From CAYYWP01 sp964475125 (lineage in GTDB: Bacteria; Desulfobacterota; Binatia; HRBIN30; CADEER01), in NCBI GenBank assembly GCA_964475125.1, contig CAYYWP010000002.1, forward strand, positions 5,158-69,157: a stretch of DNA of 64,000 nt. Direction: 5' to 3'. The number at the start of each line of letters is the position of its first letter. Positions within the stretch are counted from its first letter, which is position 1. Shown here in pieces: positions 16,228-24,793 of the stretch. The notes under the pieces are model-generated. The model made no database searches and had not been told where the DNA came from. It was given only the letters and a program-made list of their open reading frames with translations. The position numbers were made by a program, and so were the translations under genes.

Positions 16228-18065
16228 AGAAGTCTGCGGCCCGCAGCACATCCGCACCGCCGGCAGCGCGCGCCGCCCGCAAGCCGCGGGCGACGCCCAA
16301 AGCCTCGAAGACGTCGCGCGCGCGAACCGCGGTGGCGATCGATCCGATCCGCGTCTCGGTGATCGACAACCGCCTCGACGCGATCTCGAAGGAGATCGGT
16401 CTGACGATGCTGCGGACGTCGCGCTCACCGATCTTTTCCGAGGCGCGCGATTTCGTCACCGGGATCTTCGACGGGCAGATGCGACTGGTGGCGCAGACGG
16501 CGTACATCCCGGTGCTGATGGGCACGCTGCCGTACGCGATCCGCGGCATCGTCGACACCTTCGGCGACGATATCGAAGACGGCGACGTGTTCATCCTCAA
16601 CGATCCCTACCGCGGCAACAACCATCCGCCGGACATCACGATCGCCAAGCCGGTGTTCTATCGCGGCAGGCTGGAATTCTGGTCCATCTGCAAGGGCCAC
16701 CACGCCGACGTCGGGGGCGGAGGCGTGGCCGGCTACAACCCAGGGGCGCGCAGTGTCTACGACGAGTGCACGCGCATTCCGCCGGCGAAGTTCTACATCG
16801 CGGGCAGGCTGAACCGCAGCCTGCTCGACATGTTCCTCAGTAATCTCCGCCTCGGCTTCATCGTCGAGGGCGATTTGCACTGCCAGGTCGGCGCGGTGAC
16901 GATCGGCGCCCGCAACCTCACCGCGTTGCTCGACAAGTACGGCCCCGACGTGCTGCACGCCGCGATCGAGCGCATCTTCGACGCCTCGGAACAGCAGCTG
17001 CGCGCGGCGATCGCGAAAGTGCCTCCAGGCGTGTACCGCGCCGAGCGGCTGATTGATCATGATGGCATCGACAAGAGTCAGATGAAGCATGTGCGCGTCG
17101 CCGTCGAGGTGCGCGGGTCGTCCATTCGCTTCGATTTCACCGGCAGCGATTCGCAGGCCGCGGGCTACATCAACAGCACGCTGCCGAACACCGTGTCATC
17201 GGCCTATCTCTCGCTGTTTCTCTCGATCGGCTCGGGCCTGCGTTTCAACGAGGGCGCGATGCGCGCCTTGAGCGTCATCGCGCCGCCCGGCACCGTGGTG
17301 CATGCCTTGGAGCCGGCGCCGGTGGCCGGCTGCACGATTTCGGCGGCGCAATGCATCATCGAGGCGGTGTGGCTCGCACTCGCGCAGGCGGTGCCCGAGC
17401 AGGTCGACGCGGGCTGGGCGCGCTGGTGCGCGCCGGCGACGATGGGGCTCAATCCGCGCACCGGGCGTCCGTTCGGCGATATCCATTTCATGTGCAAGGG
17501 CGGTGGCGGGGCCTCGTTCGGTCTCGACGGCTGGGACCACCTGGGCACGGTGGTCTGCGCCGGCGGCTTGCGCGCGCCGGATCCGGAACTGCACGAACTC
17601 GTCAATCCGTACACCGTATTGCAGTACGAGTACTGGCCCGACAGCGCCGGCGCGGGCCAATGGCGCGGCGGCCTGGGCACGATCTATCGCTGGCGCGTCG
17701 AGACCGACAAGATCGCGGCGGCGAATTTCGGCGGCGGCAATCGCGCCGAAACGGCGCCGTACGGGTTGCAGGGCGGCAGGTCCGCGCCGCCGCACGAGCT
17801 GTTTCTGCGCCAGGGCGACGAAGTCGTCACGGTCGACGCCGAGAGCTTCTACGATCTCGACACCGGTGACGTGTTCGAGATCTACCAGAGCGGCGGCGGC
17901 GGCTACGGCGATCCGCTGGCGCGGCCGGTCGAGAAAGTCCGCGAGGACGTGATCAACGGGGTGGTATCGGTAGACGGCGCGCGCGGCGACTACGGCGTCG
18001 TGATCGATCCGGAGACGCTGCAGGTCGATCGCCTCGCGACGCAGCGCGTGCGCGCGCAGCCATGA
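16224..18065 (+). CDS. hyuB: Hydantoinase/oxoprolinase family, subunit B (first copy)
   Basis: This is a 613-residue protein whose ATGA start overlaps the hyuA stop, so the two are translationally coupled. A Lys/Ala/Arg-rich extension of about 32 residues comes before the family core (DPIRVSVIDNRLDAISKEIG). Family motifs include NDPYRGNNHPPD, GGGGVAGYNPGARS and the C-terminal SGGGGYGDPLARP. In characterised relatives A and B form the hydrolase or carboxylase core. No third subunit of the acetone-carboxylase gamma type is present, which favours hydantoinase or lactamase chemistry over ketone carboxylation, though weakly. Confidence 0.9.
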   Translation: MKKSAARSTSAPPAARAARKPRATPKASKTSRARTAVAIDPIRVSVIDNRLDAISKEIGLTMLRTSRSPIFSEARDFVTGIFDGQMRLVAQTAYIPVLMGTLPYAIRGIVDTFGDDIEDGDVFILNDPYRGNNHPPDITIAKPVFYRGRLEFWSICKGHHADVGGGGVAGYNPGARSVYDECTRIPPAKFYIAGRLNRSLLDMFLSNLRLGFIVEGDLHCQVGAVTIGARNLTALLDKYGPDVLHAAIERIFDASEQQLRAAIAKVPPGVYRAERLIDHDGIDKSQMKHVRVAVEVRGSSIRFDFTGSDSQAAGYINSTLPNTVSSAYLSLFLSIGSGLRFNEGAMRALSVIAPPGTVVHALEPAPVAGCTISAAQCIIEAVWLALAQAVPEQVDAGWARWCAPATMGLNPRTGRPFGDIHFMCKGGGGASFGLDGWDHLGTVVCAGGLRAPDPELHELVNPYTVLQYEYWPDSAGAGQWRGGLGTIYRWRVETDKIAAANFGGGNRAETAPYGLQGGRSAPPHELFLRQGDEVVTVDAESFYDLDTGDVFEIYQSGGGGYGDPLARPVEKVREDVINGVVSVDGARGDYGVVIDPETLQVDRLATQRVRAQP

Positions 18066-18136
18066 GCGCGGGCGCCGGCGGCGACCGCGCCGCGCGCCTG
18101 GTCTACGGCAACGCCGCAAGGAAAGGGGGAGCCGGG

Positions 18137-19759
18137 ATGAGCGAAGACATCCGCGACGCCGAACGGCAGGTATTCGAGACCGGCTCCGGCATACCGATCG
18201 AGGAACTCTACGATGCCGGTGCCCTCGGCGGGTTCGATCCGGCGCGCGACCTCGGCGTGCCCGGCGAGTTTCCGTTCACGCGCGGGCCCTACGCGGGCAT
18301 GTACCGCACGCGCATCTGGACGCGCCGTTTCCAGGTCGGTTTCGGATCCCCGCAGGAATCCAACCAGCGTATCCGTTTTCTGCACCAGCACGGCGCCAAC
18401 GGCTTCGTGATCACCATTGATCTGCCGACCTCCTACGGCTTCGATTCCGACGATGCCATCGCGGAGGGCGAGGTGGGCGTCACCGGTGTCGCGATCAGCA
18501 CGCTGGAGGACATGCACGCGCTGTACGACGGTTTCGGGCCCGACAAGGTGTCCTATGCGCTGTCGATCCGCCCGCCGGTGTCAAGCGTGACGCTCGCCAT
18601 GCTCGCCTGTGTCGCGGAAGACAAGGGCGTGCCGCTCGCCGCGGTGATCGGCACGCAGCAGAACGACCCCTTCTTCCAGATGAGCGGCGGGCCGCTGCAG
18701 ACGATCACGCAGTTCTTTCCGCTCGACGGCACCATTCGCCTGTGCCTCGACAATATCGAGTTCATCTCGCAGCGCATGCCGCGCCTGAACTGGATGGTGA
18801 CCAACGGCTACAACCTGCGCGAGACCGGCGTCAACGCCGTGGAAGACGGGGCCTTCACGCTGGCCCACGCCTTCGACATTTTCCGCCTGGCGCGGGCGCG
18901 TGGACTCGACGTCAACGAATTCCCCAAGCGCGCCTCGTTCTTTCTCTCCGCATCGATCGATTTCTTCGAAGAGGTCGCCAAGTTCCGCGCCATGCGCCGG
19001 CTCTATGCGCGCACCATGCGCGACGATCTCGGTGCCACCGACGAGTCCTGCTGGCGCATGCGCTTTTCGGTGCAGACGGCCGGCAACACGCTCACCACGC
19101 AGCAGCCGGAGATCAACATCGTGCGCGCCGGGGTCGAGGCGATGGCGGCGGTGTTCGGCGGCGCGCAGTCGATTCATCTCTGCTCCTACGACGAAGGACA
19201 CGGCCTGCCGACCGAAGAGTCCTCGCGCATCGCGCTGCGCACGCAGCAGGTGATCGCCTACGAAACCGGTGTGACGCGCACCGTCGATCCGCTGGCCGGT
19301 TCCTATTTCGTCGAGCAACTGACCAACCGGCTGGAAGCCGAGATCGCGGCGAAGATCGCGGAGATCGATGCGATGGGCGGCATGGCCCAGGCGATCCGCG
19401 AGGGTTGGCTGGAGCGGCAGATCAACGCGGCGCGGTACCGCAACCAGCGCGATCTCGACAGCGGGCGGCGCACGCTGGTGGGTGTCAATCGCTTTACCAT
19501 ACCGCCGAGCGAGGAGCGGCCCGTGTCGGTGCACAAGATTCGCGCCGACGAGTGGGGCGCGAAACGCGTGGACTATCTTCGCGCCTACCGCGCGGCGCGC
19601 GACGGCGACCGCTGGAACGCGGCCCTGGCGCAGATCGCCCACTCGTGGAAGAGCGGCGCGAACATGGTGCCGGCGATCATGAACGCATTGCGGTGCCAGG
19701 CGACGATGGGTGAGATCCACGAAGCGATGCGCCGCGCGCAGTCGTGGACCTTTCGTTGA
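18137..19759 (+). CDS. Cobalamin-dependent acyl-CoA mutase, large subunit (divergent)
   Basis: This is a 540-residue protein of the methylmalonyl-CoA mutase large-chain family. I chose ATG 18137 because AAGGGGGAG lies just upstream; ATG 18062, overlapping the hyuB stop, would add 25 residues without family similarity. It has the barrel domain only, and the B12 domain is the next gene, as in 2-hydroxyisobutyryl-CoA and isobutyryl-CoA mutases. Family motifs are visible: SPQESNQRIRF, DLPTSYGFDSD, GTQQND (172-177), AGNTLTTQQPEINIVRAGVEAMAAVFGG-type blocks, and DPLAGSYFVE. The substrate-reading segment is unusual: IWTRRFQVGFG puts Gln66 where methylmalonyl-, isobutyryl- and hydroxyisobutyryl-CoA mutases have Tyr, Phe and Ile. 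A longer loop follows GTQQND. Substrate therefore unknown. No MeaB-type GTPase chaperone is in the window. Confidence 0.88.
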   Translation: MSEDIRDAERQVFETGSGIPIEELYDAGALGGFDPARDLGVPGEFPFTRGPYAGMYRTRIWTRRFQVGFGSPQESNQRIRFLHQHGANGFVITIDLPTSYGFDSDDAIAEGEVGVTGVAISTLEDMHALYDGFGPDKVSYALSIRPPVSSVTLAMLACVAEDKGVPLAAVIGTQQNDPFFQMSGGPLQTITQFFPLDGTIRLCLDNIEFISQRMPRLNWMVTNGYNLRETGVNAVEDGAFTLAHAFDIFRLARARGLDVNEFPKRASFFLSASIDFFEEVAKFRAMRRLYARTMRDDLGATDESCWRMRFSVQTAGNTLTTQQPEINIVRAGVEAMAAVFGGAQSIHLCSYDEGHGLPTEESSRIALRTQQVIAYETGVTRTVDPLAGSYFVEQLTNRLEAEIAAKIAEIDAMGGMAQAIREGWLERQINAARYRNQRDLDSGRRTLVGVNRFTIPPSEERPVSVHKIRADEWGAKRVDYLRAYRAARDGDRWNAALAQIAHSWKSGANMVPAIMNALRCQATMGEIHEAMRRAQSWTFR

Positions 19760-19777
19760 CGGAGCGGAGAGCGACCG

Positions 19778-20182
19778 ATGAGCACGCCGAAGCGGATCCT
19801 GCTGGCCAAGATGGGGCTCGACTGCCACGACACCGGAGTGGCGACGGTGGCGCATCAGCTGCGCGAGCACGGCTTCGAGGTGATCTACCTCGGCCTGCAC
19901 AATTCGGCCGCACAGGTGATCCGGGCCGCGGTGGAGGAGAACGTCGACCTGATCGGCGTGTCCTTTCTCTCCGGTCAGCACATGGCGCAGGTGCGGGCGC
20001 TGCTGAGAGAAATGAAAGCGGCGAACGTCGACCGACCCGTGATCTGCGGCGGCGTGATTCCGGAGGACGATGCCGCGGACCTGCGCGCCGCCGGTGTGGC
20101 CGAGGTGATCCGGCCCGGCGCGCTGACCGGCGAGATCATCGAGTGCGTCCACCGCGCGCTCGCCAGTGCGCGCGCGGCATGA
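19778..20182 (+). CDS. Cobalamin-binding small subunit of acyl-CoA mutase
   Basis: This is a 134-residue protein consisting of one B12-binding Rossmann domain. DCHDTG (residues 15-20) supplies His17, the expected lower-axial cobalt ligand, followed by GVSFLSGQH and CGGVIPEDD, the nucleotide-tail binding segments. The length equals that of stand-alone mutase small subunits such as HcmB and IcmB-type chains. It starts 18 bp after the large-subunit gene with GGAG upstream, and its stop overlaps the ATG of the next ligase gene, so it belongs to the same transcript and almost certainly the same enzyme. Confidence 0.92.
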   Translation: MSTPKRILLAKMGLDCHDTGVATVAHQLREHGFEVIYLGLHNSAAQVIRAAVEENVDLIGVSFLSGQHMAQVRALLREMKAANVDRPVICGGVIPEDDAADLRAAGVAEVIRPGALTGEIIECVHRALASARAA

Positions 20183-21801
20183 CCCTCGACGAGATCGTCG
20201 CGCGCAACGCGCGGCGCTACCCGGCGAAGCCAGCCTTCGTCATCGGATCGATCGCACGCAGCTGGGCCGAGACCGAACGGCGGGTCGCGCGTCTCGCCGG
20301 ATCGCTGCGCGCGCAGGGTCTGCGCGGCGGCGATCGCGTGGCGGTGCTGTTGCCCAACTGCATCGAGTATTTCGAGATCTACTTGGCCTGCGCGCGCGCC
20401 GGCCTCGTCGCAGTGCCGCTCAACTATCGCCTGACCGGGCGCGAACTGGGCGCGATTCTCGCCCATGCCGATGCCGCGTTGATGATCGTCGGCGCGGACT
20501 ATCTCGAGCCCTATCTGGCCGTGCGCGATCTGCTGCCGAGTGTGCCGGTGCCGTGCGTCGTCGGCGAGCGGACGATCGCCGGCGGGGCGCGTTTCGAGCC
20601 CTGGGCCACCGGAGAGGGGCCGACGCGGGTGCGCAGTGAGGCAGCGGAGACCGATTGCTGTGCGATTTTTTACACCAGCGGCACCACCGGTCCGCCGAAA
20701 GGCGCGATGGTCTCGCATCTCAATCTCGAGATGAACGGCTACAACCAGGCGATCGCGGATGCGAGCCGGCGCGCGGACGTGAATCTCGTCGCCGCGCCCG
20801 TTTACCACATGGGCGCGGTGTTCATGGCCGTGACCTACATGATGCTCGGCTGCACGCAGGTGATCCTGCCCGCCTTCGAGGCTGGCGCCTGGATGCGCAC
20901 CCTGGCATCGCAGCGCGCCTCGGTGTCGCTGCTGGTCCCGACGATGATCAACGCGATTCTCAATGATCCCGGCTGCGCGGCCGCCGATCTCTCGTCGCTG
21001 CGCCTGATCTTCTATGGCGGCGGCCCGATGCCGCCGGCGGTGCTGGCGCGCGCGCTGCGGCGCTTCGACTGCGCCTTCACGCAGGGGTACGGCCTCACGG
21101 AAACGCTGGAGGCCACCTTCCTCACCGCCGAGGATCATGTGCCGGATGGCACCCCGCTCCAGCAGGCGCGCCTCGCATCGGTCGGCCGCGAAGCGGTGGG
21201 TGCAGAAGTCCGCATCGTCGATGAGCGCGGCGACGATCTCCCGCCTAACGACGTCGGCGAGATTCTGGTGCGCAGCCGCAGCGTCATCTCGGGGTACTGG
21301 CGCATGCTTGAGGCCACGCGCGAGGCGATTCGCGACGGCTGGTTTCATACCGGCGATCTCGGGTACCTCGACGCCGACCGTTATCTGTTCCTCGTCGACC
21401 GCAAGAAGGACATGGTCGTCAGCGGCGGGGTGAACATCTACACGAAGGAGATCGAGGCGGTGCTCTACCAGCACCCCGCCGTGCTGGAAGCGGCGATCAT
21501 CGGGCTACCGGACGAGACCTGGGGCGAGAGCGTGACGGCGGTGGTCGCCCTGCGACCCGGCATGACGGTTTCTGAACCGGCCTTGATCGAATACTGTCGC
21601 GGTGCGCTGGCGAGTTACAAGAAACCGCGCGCGGTGCACTTTCTGCCCGAACTGCCGAAGAACCCCAGCGGCAAGATTCTCAAGCGCGAACTGCGCGCCC
21701 TCTTCGCGGGCAACACCGCCACGTCGTCCCCGCTGCCGCTCGCCGCGGCGGGTGGCCGAAGGCCGGGCGAGGGCGCAGCCGACGGCGGGCCACGCGCATG
21801 A
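20179..21801 (+). CDS. Acyl-CoA synthetase (AMP-forming), first copy
   Basis: This is a 540-residue protein. ATG 20179 overlaps the stop of the B12 subunit gene (ATGA); the frame open upstream is a shadow. Adenylation motifs are intact: FYTSGTTGPPKGAMVSH near residue 160, YGLTET, HTGDLGYLDADRYLFLVDRKKDM, and the C-terminal catalytic Lys in NPSGKILKREL. It should activate a carboxylic acid, probably the substrate that reaches the mutase. The final ~25 residues (TSSPLPLAAAGGRRPGEG and on) are low-complexity and encoded by repeat-like GC palindromes. The stop overlaps the start of the next gene. Confidence 0.9.
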   Translation: MTLDEIVARNARRYPAKPAFVIGSIARSWAETERRVARLAGSLRAQGLRGGDRVAVLLPNCIEYFEIYLACARAGLVAVPLNYRLTGRELGAILAHADAALMIVGADYLEPYLAVRDLLPSVPVPCVVGERTIAGGARFEPWATGEGPTRVRSEAAETDCCAIFYTSGTTGPPKGAMVSHLNLEMNGYNQAIADASRRADVNLVAAPVYHMGAVFMAVTYMMLGCTQVILPAFEAGAWMRTLASQRASVSLLVPTMINAILNDPGCAAADLSSLRLIFYGGGPMPPAVLARALRRFDCAFTQGYGLTETLEATFLTAEDHVPDGTPLQQARLASVGREAVGAEVRIVDERGDDLPPNDVGEILVRSRSVISGYWRMLEATREAIRDGWFHTGDLGYLDADRYLFLVDRKKDMVVSGGVNIYTKEIEAVLYQHPAVLEAAIIGLPDETWGESVTAVVALRPGMTVSEPALIEYCRGALASYKKPRAVHFLPELPKNPSGKILKRELRALFAGNTATSSPLPLAAAGGRRPGEGAADGGPRA

Positions 21802-23594
21802 GCGCCCTGTACGACCCGCCGCGCGAAGAACAGCAGTTCCTGCTCGAACGGGTCAACGCCATCGATGACCTGCTCGCGCTGGCGTCGTTCGCGCATGCCG
21901 ATGGCGACCTCGTGCGCGCGGTGCTCGACAGCGGCGCGGCATTTGCGCGCGATGTGCTCGTTCCCTTGGGCGCCGCCGGTGACGCCGAGGGCAGCCGCCT
22001 CGAGGCGGGGCGGGTGAAAACGCCGTGCGGGTTCCCGGCGGCGTATCGGGCCTACGCGAGCGCCGGCTGGCCCGGTGTCGATCTGCCGCTCGATCACGGC
22101 GGGCAGGCCCTGCCGCTGTCCGCGCAGGTGGCGTTCGCGGAGATGGTCAACGGCGCCAGCGTCCCCTTCGGCATGCTCACCGTGCAGCTGCGCGCCGCCA
22201 CGCACCTGCTGATCGAACATGCCGACGCGGCGCTGGCGGCGCGCATCGTACCGCCGCTGGCGCGCGGTGAATGGGCGGCGACGATCTGCATCACCGAGGC
22301 GGAAGCCGGCTCCGACGTCGGACGCATTCGTACGCTCGCGGCGCCGCGCGCCGACGGCAGCTACGTGGTCAGCGGCGCCAAGATGTTCATCAGCTTCGGC
22401 GATCATGACTGCGCGCCGCAGATCATTCACCTGCTGCTCGCGCGCACGCCGGGCGCGCCGGCCGGGACGCAGGGCCTCAGTCTGTTCGCCGTGCCGTCGC
22501 GCCGCTTCGCTGACCAGACACCGAACGCGATTGCGGTGAGCCGCATCGAGCACAAGATGGGCCTGCGCGCATCGCCCACCTGCGCCTTGCAGTTCGACGG
22601 CGCGACCGCCTATCGCATCGGCGCCGAAGGGCAGGGCCTCAAGTGCCTGTTCACGATGGTGAACCTGATGCGGCTCGAAGTGGCGGTACAGGGCGTGGCG
22701 CTCGCGGAAGCCGCCACCCAGCGGGCCGTGTCGTACGCCGCCGAACGCCGGCAGGGCGGTCCCGCAGACGCGCCGCCGCTGCCGATCGACGCGCACGCCG
22801 ACGTGCAGCGCATGCTCCTCGTCATGCGGGCGCGGACGAATGCGATGCGCGCGTTGGTGTTCCACGCCGCGCGTTGCCTGGATCTGGCCCGCGCCTCGCC
22901 CGAGGCGAACGGTCGCGCCCGCGCGCGCGCGCTGGCCGAGTTGCTGCTGCCGGTGTGCAAGACCGGCGGGGCGGAGACGGCGTTCGACGTGGCCAGCCTG
23001 GCGGTGCAGGTGTTCGGCGGTCACGGCTATATCTGCGACAATGGCGTAGAGGGACTGCTGCGCGATAGCCGGGTCATGGCGATCTACGAAGGGACGTCCG
23101 GGATTCAGTCCTTCGATCTGCTCGCGCGCAAGGTGCTGCGCAACCAGGGCGAGCGGTACGCGGTGCTGATCGATGCCATGCGCGCGGACGTCGCGCGCCA
23201 TCGCGCCACGCCCCCGCTCGTCGACATCGCGGCGGGGCTCGACGAGGCGATCGCGCGCCTCGACGCCTGCACCGCGCGGCTGCGCGATCGGGCGCCGACC
23301 GATGCGCGCGCCGTCGAGTGGGCGGCCACCGACTATCTGCAGTTGACCGCACTGGTGTGCGGTGCGTGGATGTGGCTGCGCATGGCCGCGGCGGCGAACA
23401 CCGGCAGCGCCGCCGATGCGGACCGCCGCCGCCTGGCGCGGTTCTACGGCGCCTGGCTGTTACCGCAGGTGGCCGTGCACGAGGCGCGGATCAGGCTGGG
23501 GGATCCCATGGGTGAGGCGGCGACCAGTTCCTCTCCCGCCGCCCCTCGGCGGCGCGCCGGCGAGGGGAACATCCCAGGGAGCAGGGCGAGATGA
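21798..23594 (+). CDS. Acyl-CoA dehydrogenase, long DmdC-like type
   Basis: This is a 598-residue FAD-dependent dehydrogenase, longer than ordinary ~380-residue members because it carries the extra C-terminal domain seen in methylmercaptopropionyl-CoA dehydrogenase DmdC. The motifs ITEAEAGSDVGRIRT and VSGAKMFISFGDHD mark the acyl-CoA/FAD region. YEGTSGIQSFDLLARKVL supplies the catalytic Glu. It overlaps the ligase by 4 bp and the thiolase by 4 bp. The last ~22 residues (TSSSPAAPRRRAGEG and on) look like the translated repeat at the end of the preceding gene. It probably forms the alpha,beta-unsaturated CoA intermediate in this operon. Confidence 0.88.
   Translation: MSALYDPPREEQQFLLERVNAIDDLLALASFAHADGDLVRAVLDSGAAFARDVLVPLGAAGDAEGSRLEAGRVKTPCGFPAAYRAYASAGWPGVDLPLDHGGQALPLSAQVAFAEMVNGASVPFGMLTVQLRAATHLLIEHADAALAARIVPPLARGEWAATICITEAEAGSDVGRIRTLAAPRADGSYVVSGAKMFISFGDHDCAPQIIHLLLARTPGAPAGTQGLSLFAVPSRRFADQTPNAIAVSRIEHKMGLRASPTCALQFDGATAYRIGAEGQGLKCLFTMVNLMRLEVAVQGVALAEAATQRAVSYAAERRQGGPADAPPLPIDAHADVQRMLLVMRARTNAMRALVFHAARCLDLARASPEANGRARARALAELLLPVCKTGGAETAFDVASLAVQVFGGHGYICDNGVEGLLRDSRVMAIYEGTSGIQSFDLLARKVLRNQGERYAVLIDAMRADVARHRATPPLVDIAAGLDEAIARLDACTARLRDRAPTDARAVEWAATDYLQLTALVCGAWMWLRMAAAANTGSAADADRRRLARFYGAWLLPQVAVHEARIRLGDPMGEAATSSSPAAPRRRAGEGNIPGSRAR
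23527..23570. repeat. Imperfect palindrome inside the 3' end of the dehydrogenase gene
   Basis: GTTCCTCTCCCGCCG at the left end is imperfectly complementary to CGGCGAGGGGAAC at the right end. It is translated as the low-complexity tail of the dehydrogenase. A similar Pro/Gly/Arg-rich tail ends the ligase gene just upstream (about 21718-21798). Confidence 0.45.
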
Positions 23595-24793
23595 CAGAGG
23601 CATCCATTCCGTACGGTGCGTACTGGTGCACGCCGTTCGCGCGCTGGCAGGGCAGCCTGGCGCATCTGCACAGTGTCGAATTGGCCGCCCACGTCGCCAC
23701 GCAGGCGCTCGCGGCGCGCCAGATTCCGCTCGCGGCGATCGACCACGGCATCCTCGGCATGTCGGTGCCGCAGCGCGGCTGTTTCTACGGCGTGCCGTGG
23801 TTGACCGGCCTGATGGGCGCCGCCGATGTCGGCGGTCCGACGATTTCGCAGGCCTGCGCGACGAGCGCCCGCGTGCTGATGGCGGCGCAGCAGGAGATCA
23901 CCGGTGGCAGCGCCGACTGCGTGCTCGCGATCACCGCCGATCGCGTGTCGAACGGCCCGCACATCTACTACCCGAACCCACTCGGTCCCGGCGGGCGCGG
24001 CGACACCGAGGACTGGGTCATGTCGAATTTCGAGCGCGACCCCTTCGCCGGATGCGACATGACCTTCACCGCCGAGCACTGCGCCGAGAAGTGGAAGGTG
24101 TCGACGCCGGAGCAACATGCGATCGCGCTGCGCCGTTACGAGCAGTACCTCGACGCGACGAAGGTGGTCGACGGGGTCTCTTTTCAGCAGCGTTACATGA
24201 CGCTGCCCTTTGCCGTGCCCGATGCGCGCTTCACGCGGACCGTCGCCACGCTGCACGGCGACGAGGGCGTGCACGCGACGACCGCCGATGGTCTGGCGAA
24301 ACTGCGGCCGGTGAAGGACGGCGGCACCGTCACCTATGGGGGCCAGACGCATCCCGCCGACGGCAACGCGGGGATGATCGTCACCACGGCGGAGCGCGCC
24401 CGGGCACTCGCGCCGGCAGGCAGTCCGCGCATCGCGCTGCGCGGCTTCGGGCAGGCGCGGGTCGAGAAGGCGTGGATGCCCTCGGCCCCGGTGCCGGCGA
24501 CGAGGCGCGCGCTGGCGGCGGTCGGGGTGGGCATCACCGACATCGCGGCGATCAAGTCGCACAACCCGTTCGCGGTCAATGATGCGGTGTTTGCGCGCGA
24601 GTTCGGCATCGACGTGATGGCGATGAACAATTACGGCTGCTCGCTGGTCTACGGACATCCGCAGGGCCCCACCGGCATGCGCGCCGTCATCGAGCTGATC
24701 GAGGAACTGGTCTTGCGCGGTGGCGGACTGGGGTTGTTCCAGGGCTGTGCGGCGGGCGATACCGCCATGGCGGTGGTGATCGAGGTGGCATGA
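23591..24793 (+). CDS. Thiolase family protein
   Basis: This is a 400-residue, full-length thiolase. The nucleophilic Cys lies in ISQACATSARVLMAA. The usual HNEAFA box reads HNPFAVND, keeping His but not Glu, followed by YGHPQGPTGMR and a C-terminal FQGCAAGDTAM with the second Cys. It should cleave a 3-ketoacyl-CoA to acetyl-CoA or propionyl-CoA plus a shortened chain, or run the condensation. The box change fits a divergent thiolase subgroup. It overlaps both neighbours by ATGA-type junctions. Confidence 0.88.
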   Translation: MTEASIPYGAYWCTPFARWQGSLAHLHSVELAAHVATQALAARQIPLAAIDHGILGMSVPQRGCFYGVPWLTGLMGAADVGGPTISQACATSARVLMAAQQEITGGSADCVLAITADRVSNGPHIYYPNPLGPGGRGDTEDWVMSNFERDPFAGCDMTFTAEHCAEKWKVSTPEQHAIALRRYEQYLDATKVVDGVSFQQRYMTLPFAVPDARFTRTVATLHGDEGVHATTADGLAKLRPVKDGGTVTYGGQTHPADGNAGMIVTTAERARALAPAGSPRIALRGFGQARVEKAWMPSAPVPATRRALAAVGVGITDIAAIKSHNPFAVNDAVFAREFGIDVMAMNNYGCSLVYGHPQGPTGMRAVIELIEELVLRGGGLGLFQGCAAGDTAMAVVIEVA

